From: an uncultured Corynebacterium sp. | Lineage (GTDB): Bacteria; Actinomycetota; Actinomycetes; Mycobacteriales; Mycobacteriaceae | Assembly: GCF_947253065.1 (NCBI RefSeq) | Contig: NZ_CAMXWS010000049.1 | Coordinates: forward strand, 1-8,954 | Direction of reading: 5' to 3' | DNA length: 8,954 nucleotides | Part shown: positions 1-4,751 of the stretch, one piece after another | How positions within the stretch are numbered: position 1 is the first letter of the stretch | How the letters are laid out: each line of letters starts with the position of its first letter | Notes under the pieces: generated by a model | The model's input: only the letters and a program-made list of their open reading frames with translations | Databases searched by the model: none | Told to the model about the DNA's origin: nothing | Translations under genes and position numbers: made by a program

Positions 1-144
1 CCACTCGCGCCCTTCTGGGCGGGAGAAGAAGACCTGATCAGGATGCTTCTCGCACTGCGCGAGCATCAAGGTCAAGCAGTTATCGCCAGGGGCGAGCTCA
101 AATTCAGCGGGTTTGGTGAAGACTTTGGATTCCTGTGCTGTCAC
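1..144 (-). CDS. fadD15: Long-chain fatty acid-CoA ligase, N-terminal fragment
   Basis: Only the first 48 codons are present; the gene runs off the left edge. The protein starts VTAQESKVFTKPAEFEL, and the segment DNCLTLMLAQCEKHPDQVFF matches the N-terminal pattern of AMP-forming acyl-CoA synthetases (a short helix followed by hPDxhhh). The GTG start at 144-142 is well supported by a GGAGG ribosome binding site 7 nt upstream. The family activates fatty acids to acyl-CoA with ATP at the cytoplasmic membrane. None of the catalytic motifs (the P-loop-like STGxTGxPK, the adenylation motifs) lie in the fragment, so the assignment rests on the N-terminus and on context: from memory, a fadD15-type gene lies next to malQ in C. 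glutamicum. It diverges from malQ. An alternative is another member of the ANL superfamily. Confidence 0.72.
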   Translation of the reverse strand, partial: MTAQESKVFTKPAEFELAPGDNCLTLMLAQCEKHPDQVFFSRPEGREW

Positions 145-151
145 GGGTAAA

Positions 152-156
152 CCTCC
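152..156 (-). promoter_or_regulatory. Shine-Dalgarno sequence of the acyl-CoA ligase gene
   Basis: On the minus strand, GGAGG is followed by 7 nt and then GTG. It is the strongest ribosome binding site in the window and fixes the start of the partial fadD-like gene. It contrasts with malQ, the esterase and the ABC gene, none of which shows a clear Shine-Dalgarno sequence. Confidence 0.75.
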
Positions 157-161
157 CTCGG

Positions 162-177
162 TGTGGGCTACTTAACA
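162..177. promoter_or_regulatory. Candidate GlxR (CRP-family) operator
   Basis: The 16-mer TGTGGGCTACTTAACA matches the corynebacterial GlxR consensus TGTGANNTANNTCACA at 10 of its 12 fixed positions; the mismatches are positions 5 and 13. It lies in the spacer between the divergent fadD-like gene and malQ, 18 bp from the fadD-like start codon and 100 bp from the malQ start. GlxR is the cAMP-binding global regulator of carbon metabolism in Corynebacterium. If the site is real, its position just upstream of the fadD ribosome binding site suggests repression of that gene, while malQ could be activated from a distance. The match was found by eye, without a genome-wide background score. Confidence 0.45.
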
Positions 178-181
178 AAGA

Positions 182-187
182 CCGTAC
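182..187 (-). promoter_or_regulatory. Possible -10 box for the acyl-CoA ligase gene
   Basis: TACGGT on the minus strand fits the TANNNT core and would give a leader of about 30 nt containing the GGAGG site. No convincing -35 is seen at 16-18 nt. The candidate GlxR site would then sit at or just downstream of the transcription start. The assignment is weak. Confidence 0.22.
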
Positions 188-189
188 CC

Positions 190-218
190 TTGCCTTGTAG
201 CTCACCGCGCATCAGGAT
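190..218 (+). promoter_or_regulatory. Weak promoter candidate upstream of malQ
   Basis: TTGCCT (190-195) and CAGGAT (213-218) are separated by 17 nt. The -35 is acceptable, but the -10 lacks the conserved first T. It would give a 5' leader of roughly 50 nt for malQ, which has no clear ribosome binding site, so it competes with the leaderless model based on CACAAT at 264-269. The rest of the spacer shows no gene or hairpin. Confidence 0.18.
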
Positions 219-263
219 CCCCACTTTTGCAGGGGAAATATCTTCTGCCGTGTCTTCTTTTGG

Positions 264-269
264 CACAAT
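264..269 (+). promoter_or_regulatory. Candidate -10 box for a leaderless malQ mRNA
   Basis: CACAAT matches the -10 consensus TATAAT at four positions, including the conserved A2 and T6. It is followed by 8 nt and then the GTG chosen as the malQ start. The same 8-nt spacing is seen at the divergent promoter around 2655-2662. No good -35 is visible at 241-246 (TCTTCT), and the first base is not T, so the evidence is modest. Confidence 0.3.
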
Positions 270-277
270 GGGCTGTT

Positions 278-2371
278 GTGGCTGATACGGAACTGCTTGA
301 GCAACTAGCAACCGCCTACGGTTTCAGCATGACCTACCGGGGCCTGAACAACGAGATCGTGGCTTCGCCCCGCGAATCACTGGTCTATTTGCTGAGGGCG
401 CTGGATGTCCCCCTGTCGGATGACCCCGCCCCGGAAGAGCTCGCCGACGCGCTCCATGAGTGGCGCACGCATTGGTCCACCCGTCCACTACCCCCGGTGG
501 TGATTGCGCGTGAGGGCCGCGAGACCTATTTCAATATTCACGTCCCCGATGGCGCCCCGGCGCGCGTGTGGATCACGCTGGAAAATGGTGAGACCTCTCC
601 CGTTTACCAGGATGAGAATTGGGCGCCGCCGACTGAGGGTTGGGGCGAGGCGACATTCCATACCCGCGGCGATATCCCGACGGGCTGGCACACGATTCAC
701 TTGGAATCCGACGGGATTGAGGAATCGTGCACGCTTGTGGTCACTCCGCAGGCGATCCGCCGTAATCTCGATCTGCTCAACCACCCGGCTTATGGCGTGA
801 TGGCGCAGCTTTATTCTGTGCGTTCCGCCCAGTCGTGGGGCATCGGCGATTTCCATGACCTGGGCGAGCTGGCCAAGGTTCTTGCCCGCCACGGCGCGGA
901 ATACCTCTTGATCAACCCGGTGCACGCCGCCGAGCCCCTCCCGCCGATCGAGGACTCGCCGTATTTGCCCACGTCCCGTCGCTTCATCAATCCGATCTAC
1001 ATTTCGGTCGAGGATGTGCCGGAATACGCGCTTATCGACGCTGAAACGCGCGCCGATATCGAAGAACTCGCCGCCGAATTCAAAGCGCTGAATACCTCTT
1101 CAGATTTCATTGAGCGCAACCCGATCTTCGCAGCGAAGCTGGCTGCTTTAACTGAGCTGTTCTATGTCTTTGAGGAATCGAGCGACCACGCAGCATTCGA
1201 TGCATTCGTCGAAGCTGAAGGCGAGGGTTTGGTCGAATACGCCCGCTGGTGTGCCCGCGCAGAACTCGATGCGGATTCTGATGAGCTGGCTCGCTTCTAC
1301 ATGTGGCTTCAGTTCGTGGCAGATAACCAGCGCAAGGCTGCGCAGCAGGCGGCTCTTGATGCGGGCATGTCCATCGGCATCATGACCGACCTTGCTGTTG
1401 GCGTTCACCCGGATGGCGCTGATGCTTTCACCCTGCGCGACGTGCTTGTTCAAGATGCATCCGTCGGTGCGCCGCCAGACGGCTACAGCCAGCAGGGCCA
1501 GGACTGGTCCCAGCCACCGTGGAATCCGTTCAAGCTCGCCGAGGCGGGCTACACACCGTGGCGCGAATTGCTGCAGACGGTGCTGCGTCATTCCGGTGGC
1601 ATCCGCGTCGACCACATCTTGGGCCTGTTCCGCCTGTTCTGGATCCCGCGCATGGGTACCCCGGCACAGGGCGCGTACATGAATTATGACCATGAGGCCA
1701 TGCTGGGCATTCTCGCGCTTGAGGCTGACCGCGCGAATGCTGTTGTGGTTGGCGAGGACCTGGGCACCTTCGAGCCGTGGGTACAAGACGAGCTGCGTGA
1801 CCGCGGTGTGCTGGGCACTTCTGTGGTCTGGTTTGAGCATGCCCCGACTGGTGAGCGCCCGATGCACCCGCAGGAATACCGCAACCTCGCGCTGTCTTCG
1901 GTGGGCACCCACGATCTCCCGCCAACAGCGGGGTATCTCTCAGGCGCGCACAATCAGCTGCGCGATCAGTTGGGCCTGATCGATGATTCCTTTGAGGAGC
2001 TCGATGCCGAGGACGTTGCTTGGCAGGGACATGTGCTCAACACCGCACGTGAGCACGGCTTCTTCGAGGGCACGCCTCTTGCGCACACCGATTTCACCGG
2101 TCTGGGTCGCGATGAGCGCGGCGATGTGGACGATCTGGTCCTGGGCCTGACCCGCTTCATCGCTTCTACTGGTTCAGCGTTGACGTGCACCAATTTGGTG
2201 GACATGGTCGGCGATACCCGCATTCAGAATCAGCCGGGCACGAATTCAACCCAGTACAAGAACTGGTGCGTGCCGCTGAGCGATAAGAACGGTAATGCGG
2301 TGTTGATTGAGGATCTTGAGAACATCGAGCTGTTCCACAAGATGGCTGAGGCGAGCGCTAGAAAAGGCTGA
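278..2371 (+). CDS. malQ: 4-alpha-glucanotransferase (amylomaltase)
   Basis: A GH77 enzyme of 697 aa in the cytoplasm. It transfers maltosyl and longer glucan units between alpha-1,4-glucans, releasing glucose, in maltose and glycogen metabolism. Residues 1 to about 165 form the N-terminal extension found in long MalQ proteins of corynebacteria and enterobacteria; the (beta/alpha)8 barrel follows. Visible GH77 motifs are GAPPDGYSQQGQDW from about 397, the nucleophile D445 in IRVDHILG, the acid/base E493 in VGEDLGT, and the transition-state Asp D546 in GTHDLPP. The GTG at 278 is preferred because the protein then starts MADTELLEQLATAYG, giving the same distance to the conserved AxxYG as C. glutamicum MalQ as I remember it. 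The frame stays open upstream to a TTG at 227, but that adds 17 residues with no family support. No Shine-Dalgarno is evident, so a leaderless mRNA is possible. The 3' end overlaps a small convergent gene by 14 bp. Confidence 0.96.
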   Translation: MADTELLEQLATAYGFSMTYRGLNNEIVASPRESLVYLLRALDVPLSDDPAPEELADALHEWRTHWSTRPLPPVVIAREGRETYFNIHVPDGAPARVWITLENGETSPVYQDENWAPPTEGWGEATFHTRGDIPTGWHTIHLESDGIEESCTLVVTPQAIRRNLDLLNHPAYGVMAQLYSVRSAQSWGIGDFHDLGELAKVLARHGAEYLLINPVHAAEPLPPIEDSPYLPTSRRFINPIYISVEDVPEYALIDAETRADIEELAAEFKALNTSSDFIERNPIFAAKLAALTELFYVFEESSDHAAFDAFVEAEGEGLVEYARWCARAELDADSDELARFYMWLQFVADNQRKAAQQAALDAGMSIGIMTDLAVGVHPDGADAFTLRDVLVQDASVGAPPDGYSQQGQDWSQPPWNPFKLAEAGYTPWRELLQTVLRHSGGIRVDHILGLFRLFWIPRMGTPAQGAYMNYDHEAMLGILALEADRANAVVVGEDLGTFEPWVQDELRDRGVLGTSVVWFEHAPTGERPMHPQEYRNLALSSVGTHDLPPTAGYLSGAHNQLRDQLGLIDDSFEELDAEDVAWQGHVLNTAREHGFFEGTPLAHTDFTGLGRDERGDVDDLVLGLTRFIASTGSALTCTNLVDMVGDTRIQNQPGTNSTQYKNWCVPLSDKNGNAVLIEDLENIELFHKMAEASARKG

Positions 2372-2498
2372 TTAGCCCCATCACCAGAACGAGGGCGATG
2401 AGCACCCAAAGTGCCTGCGTGACGCGGGAGCGTGGGTATTTTCTCCGCGCCTTCGGCAGCTTCATGTCCTCTTTGCGCAGGTCTTCCGGATTGGCCAT
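2358..2498 (-). CDS. Tiny single-pass membrane protein (46 aa)
   Basis: An ATG at 2498 opens 46 codons to TAG at 2358-2360. The protein starts MANPEDLRKEDMKLPKARRK: a charged, strongly basic N-terminal half of about 27 residues, then one hydrophobic helix (about residues 29-46, ALWVLIALVLVMGLISLF) running to the very C-terminus. The positive-inside rule predicts a cytoplasmic N-terminus and a tail-anchored topology. It lies 6 bp downstream of another tiny membrane gene (2505-2648) with only a weak ribosome binding site (AAGAAG), so the two are probably cotranscribed and translationally coupled. Its 3' end overlaps malQ by 14 bp, tail to tail. I do not recognise the family. The clean start-helix-stop design and the fit with its neighbour make it more likely a gene than chance. 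Confidence 0.62.
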   Translation of the reverse strand: MANPEDLRKEDMKLPKARRKYPRSRVTQALWVLIALVLVMGLISLF

Positions 2499-2504
2499 GG
2501 CTTC

Positions 2505-2648
2505 TTACTCTACGTCACCGCTTACCACGGCAGCCAGCCAGTCCACCAGGCGCAGCACACCAACAGCCGCGATTCCAGCGACCGGAAGGGCGATCGCCAG
2601 AATGATGGGCACCTGCAGCCACGGACTTACCTGCGTGAGATCGAACAT
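2505..2648 (-). CDS. Tiny single-pass membrane protein (47 aa)
   Basis: An ATG at 2648 opens 47 codons to TAA at 2505-2507. The protein starts MFDLTQVSPWLQVPIILAIA and has one hydrophobic segment (about residues 10-33) followed by an amphipathic stretch (VLRLVDWLAAVV) and an acidic tail, SGDVE. Codon use (GTG, CTG, CGC, GAC) looks like that of the neighbours. There is no Shine-Dalgarno sequence; a TAAGCT -10 box ends 8 nt upstream of the ATG, so the mRNA is probably leaderless. It diverges from the carboxylesterase across 20 bp and precedes a second tiny membrane gene by 6 bp. I know no function. Possible roles are a small subunit or regulator of a membrane complex, but nothing in the sequence says which. 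Confidence 0.62.
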   Translation of the reverse strand: MFDLTQVSPWLQVPIILAIALPVAGIAAVGVLRLVDWLAAVVSGDVE

Positions 2649-2654
2649 GTCGCT

Positions 2655-2662
2655 TAAGCTTA
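2655..2662. promoter_or_regulatory. Palindromic bidirectional -10 element
   Basis: The perfect palindrome TAAGCTTA contains TAAGCT (TANNNT type) on both strands: 2655-2660 on plus and 2662-2657 on minus. Each box is followed by exactly 8 nt and then ATG, at 2669 for the esterase and at 2648 for the small membrane protein, so the whole 20-bp spacer is symmetrical about 2658/2659. Neither gene has a Shine-Dalgarno sequence, so both mRNAs would start at or near the ATG. The -35 regions are poor (TTCAAC with an 18-nt spacer on minus; nothing convincing on plus). Confidence 0.5.
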
Positions 2663-2668
2663 GGCCCC

Positions 2669-3697
2669 ATGAGCTCCCCCGTTGAAGTGACGTGCCCAGC
2701 CGGCACAGTGATCGGTACAGCAGACGGTGGCATCAGCTATTTCCATGCCATCGAATACGCACACTTTCCTGCGCCCTTCAACGATGCGGAGCCCGCGCCA
2801 AAGGGCCTGCTTATCGACGCCACGGAGCCCAACCCAGACAAAGTCGCCCTTTCCATCGTCGCGCCAAAGAATGCAACAGATGCTCCCGTCATCGTCCACA
2901 TTCACGGCGGAAGATTTGAGGAAGGCAGCCACGAAGACCCTGCCTCCCCCGGTGAAGCCCTCGCCGAACAGGGCGTGATCCTCGTGCGCATCGGGTACCG
3001 GAAGAAACTTGAAGGACTCGTGCCTTTCTTCGATGACCAGCCCAATCATTTCCGTGCGGTGGACGATGTGAATCTCGGGCTCGAGTGGGTGCAGCGCAAT
3101 ATCGAATCTTTCGGGGGCGACCCGACCAATGTCACGCTCAGCGGACAAAGCGCCGGCGCGGCAGTCGTGCTGTGGCTCATGCGCAAGGATCACTACCGCG
3201 GGGCTTTCCGGCGGGCAATCGCTATGGCCCCTGCTTTTCCCAATAAGAATTTCCAGAAACGGAAATCAGCACTGCGGATCCCCACGACCAGGACGTGGCT
3301 GAATAAAGCAAAACCAACAACTCTGGAGCGTGCTTACAAGCGACTGCGCCGGCGCTACCCCACTGACATGGCGCTGGGCCCCAATCCGCTTGACCCAACC
3401 GAAATGGCCGAGATCCCCCTGGTCATTTCATGCCATGAGAAGGAATTCCAGCACCCCATCATTGGTCCACGTTTGACCAATAAGATCATTCTGCGCTGGG
3501 TCAACGATGTGGTGGAACGCGCTCCCGGCGAGGTACACAAAGTCACCTTCACCGGTGAGTCACAGCACTGCGATGAGCTATTTCCGCTTTTTTGTGGCCC
3601 ACTCACCGAGTGGCTTGTCCACTACGCCACCACAGGCGAGACAAACCTTAAGCAGGAAACTCCGCTAGCTCTTCCACCAGCCACGGCGAGAAAATAA
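2669..3697 (+). CDS. Compact type-B carboxylesterase family protein
   Basis: An alpha/beta hydrolase of 342 aa in the COesterase (type B, PnbA/cholinesterase-like) family, which hydrolyses carboxylic esters. Seen in order: the oxyanion-hole motif HIHGGRF (H79-G80-G81), ESFGGDPTNVTLSGQSAGA with nucleophile S161, a likely acid E257 in SCHEKEF (equivalent to the KDEGxxF Glu of the family), and the catalytic H300 in QHCDELFPLF. The triad appears complete. The nucleophile elbow is GQSAG where most members have GESAG. At 342 aa it is about 150 shorter than typical 480-550-aa members; the segment between S161 and E257 that usually forms the lid and substrate gorge is much reduced. There is no signal peptide, so it is cytoplasmic. 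The ATG lies 8 nt after a -10 box with no ribosome binding site. The last 16 codons overlap the convergent idi gene. The substrate is unknown. Confidence 0.85.
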   Translation: MSSPVEVTCPAGTVIGTADGGISYFHAIEYAHFPAPFNDAEPAPKGLLIDATEPNPDKVALSIVAPKNATDAPVIVHIHGGRFEEGSHEDPASPGEALAEQGVILVRIGYRKKLEGLVPFFDDQPNHFRAVDDVNLGLEWVQRNIESFGGDPTNVTLSGQSAGAAVVLWLMRKDHYRGAFRRAIAMAPAFPNKNFQKRKSALRIPTTRTWLNKAKPTTLERAYKRLRRRYPTDMALGPNPLDPTEMAEIPLVISCHEKEFQHPIIGPRLTNKIILRWVNDVVERAPGEVHKVTFTGESQHCDELFPLFCGPLTEWLVHYATTGETNLKQETPLALPPATARK

Positions 3698-4160
3698 ACG
3701 GCACGCGAGCGACCGCTTCGCGCAGGTCCGCCATCCGGGTCCACTCGTATTCGGCGATCTCATCGGGATTCGGATTCAGCTCGCCATCAAGGCGTGCGAA
3801 GAAGACCGGACAGATCTCGTTTTCCACGATGCCGGATGCGTCCACCGCGCGGTACTGGAAATTCGGCAAGACACTGCGGATCTCAGCGACCGTGGTGCCC
3901 AATTCCTCGCGGGCACGACGCACCACTGCTTCCTCAAAGCTCTCGCCCGGAGCTGGGTGGCCACAGAAGCTATTGGTCCACACGCCCGGCCACGTCTGCT
4001 TCGACAGGGCACGACGAGTCAACAGCAGGTTCCCCTCGTCGTCGAAAAGCCATGTTGAAAACGCGAAGTGGAGCGGGGTGCTATCCGTGTGCACTTCCGT
4101 TTTGCGTGCGGTTCCTGCCTCTTGACCGTCCTCGGTGCACAGCACCACCAGCTCATCCAT
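3648..4160 (-). CDS. idi: Isopentenyl-diphosphate delta-isomerase, type I
   Basis: A 170-aa Nudix-fold enzyme that interconverts IPP and DMAPP, supplying the starter unit for polyprenyl phosphates, menaquinone and carotenoids. Residues matching the E. coli enzyme (numbered one lower here) are the metal-binding H24 and H31 in EVHTDSTPLHFAFS, the catalytic C66 and H68 in TNSFCGHP, the Nudix-like helix REELG (about 84-88), and E113 and E115 in VENEICPVF, of which E115 is the second catalytic acid. All are intact and the length is normal. The ATG directly follows the stop codon of the upstream lipoprotein gene (TAAATG), and the only purine-rich stretch, GAAGGG, ends 15 nt upstream, too far for normal initiation. 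Translation is therefore probably coupled to that gene. Its 3' end overlaps the esterase by 50 bp, tail to tail. Confidence 0.96.
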   Translation of the reverse strand: MDELVVLCTEDGQEAGTARKTEVHTDSTPLHFAFSTWLFDDEGNLLLTRRALSKQTWPGVWTNSFCGHPAPGESFEEAVVRRAREELGTTVAEIRSVLPNFQYRAVDASGIVENEICPVFFARLDGELNPNPDEIAEYEWTRMADLREAVARVPFIFSPWLVEELAEFPA

Positions 4161-4700
4161 TTAGTTATTCAAATTCCCTTCAAAGATGACATTGCCGATT
4201 TTGAAGGTGGCATCGCCCAGATTGCCCATGCTGACATCAAAGACGTACTGCACATTCATCGTCGCGCCCTTGCCCAGCGGAAGGTCCAGGCCATCGATTT
4301 CCAGGCCAGCGTCCTCGGCGCTGATACGGCTCGCTTTCTCTTTGCCGCCTTGGTACTTCAGCTCCGGCTCCCCGAGTGCTTCCGGCGGCATGATGTTGTC
4401 CGAGTGGTTCGTCACCGCGACGGTGACAACCGTGCCGCCATTGGGTGCGCTGCTGGTGCCCTGCCATTTGTAGGACACATCCATGCCCGGGTCCTCAACG
4501 ATGTCGCCACTGATCTCATTCGTGGTCAGCGGATCCGCGTCGTGGGTTTCAAAAGACTCCGGTTCCTCAGTCGGCGTGGCCACACCTGTGGTCGGTGTGA
4601 TCGTCTCGCCCTCTTGGCCGACGATGCCCTCGTCGCCGCAGCCAGCCAGCAGGAGTGCTGATGAAACAAGCGCTGCGAAGCTTAGAACCGAACGCGTCAT
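4161..4700 (-). CDS. Putative secreted lipoprotein
   Basis: A 179-aa protein starting MTRSVLSFAALVSSALLLAGC: a basic n-region, a hydrophobic core and the lipobox L18-A19-G20-C21, so it should be lipidated at C21 and anchored on the outer face of the cytoplasmic membrane. A Thr/Pro/Glu-rich linker follows (about residues 25-60). The rest is a soluble domain with alternating beta-type segments (GTVVTVAVTNHSD, LKYQG, TMNVQYVFDVS). That layout resembles immunoglobulin-like DUF4352-type domains of Gram-positive lipoproteins, but I cannot confirm the family. The ATG at 4700 has an AAGG site 6 nt upstream; the longer frame to a GTG at 4736 starts inside the probable -10 box. It is the first gene of a two-gene unit with idi. 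No role in isoprenoid synthesis is implied by the sequence. Confidence 0.82.
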   Translation of the reverse strand: MTRSVLSFAALVSSALLLAGCGDEGIVGQEGETITPTTGVATPTEEPESFETHDADPLTTNEISGDIVEDPGMDVSYKWQGTSSAPNGGTVVTVAVTNHSDNIMPPEALGEPELKYQGGKEKASRISAEDAGLEIDGLDLPLGKGATMNVQYVFDVSMGNLGDATFKIGNVIFEGNLNN

Positions 4701-4706
4701 GGTGAG

Positions 4707-4713
4707 CCTTCCC
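4707..4713 (-). promoter_or_regulatory. Shine-Dalgarno sequence of the lipoprotein gene
   Basis: GGGAAGG on the minus strand, 6 nt upstream of the ATG at 4700. It decides the start: the upstream GTG at 4736 has no such site and would add 12 residues before the signal peptide. Confidence 0.6.
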
Positions 4714-4715
4714 TT

Positions 4716-4744
4716 TTCGACGAAACTCCAACTCACTTTACAGT
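4716..4744 (+). promoter_or_regulatory. Candidate promoter of the ABC-aecD-treS unit
   Basis: TTCGAC (4716-4721), a 17-nt spacer and TACAGT (4739-4744). The -10 is followed by 7 nt and then GTG at 4752, so a leaderless transcript is suggested; no Shine-Dalgarno sequence is properly placed for either candidate start. The -35 is weak. The -10 shares the TA at 4739-4740 with the oppositely directed -10 of the lipoprotein gene. Confidence 0.42.
4735..4740 (-). promoter_or_regulatory. Candidate -10 box of the lipoprotein-idi unit
   Basis: TAAAGT on the minus strand, a good fit to the corynebacterial -10 (TANAAT). It would start transcription near 4728 and give a leader of about 28 nt that includes the GGGAAGG site. 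No clear -35 is seen. It overlaps the plus-strand TACAGT by the shared TA. Confidence 0.42.
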
Positions 4745-4751
4745 GGAGTAC

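Noticed and set aside
1148..1912. 254-codon open frame on the minus strand inside malQ
   Set aside because: It lies wholly antisense to a clear GH77 gene, has no family motifs and has an Arg/His/Ala-rich composition typical of a shadow frame in high-G+C DNA.
2340..2400. Terminator between malQ and the tiny membrane genes
   Set aside because: No GC-rich hairpin followed by a T run was found on either strand; the genes overlap by 14 bp.
2398..2685. 95-codon plus-strand frame after malQ
   Set aside because: It is Ser/Arg/Thr-rich low-complexity sequence antisense to the two tiny membrane genes, and it crosses the divergent promoter and the esterase start.
4068..4661. 197-codon plus-strand frame opposite idi and the lipoprotein gene
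   Set aside because: It is a shadow frame; the minus strand encodes conserved Idi residues and a lipobox in the same stretch.
4701..4736. Longer lipoprotein start at the minus-strand GTG 4736
   Set aside because: The GTG lies in the candidate -10 box, has no ribosome binding site and would place 12 residues in front of the signal peptide; ATG 4700 has AAGG at 6 nt.
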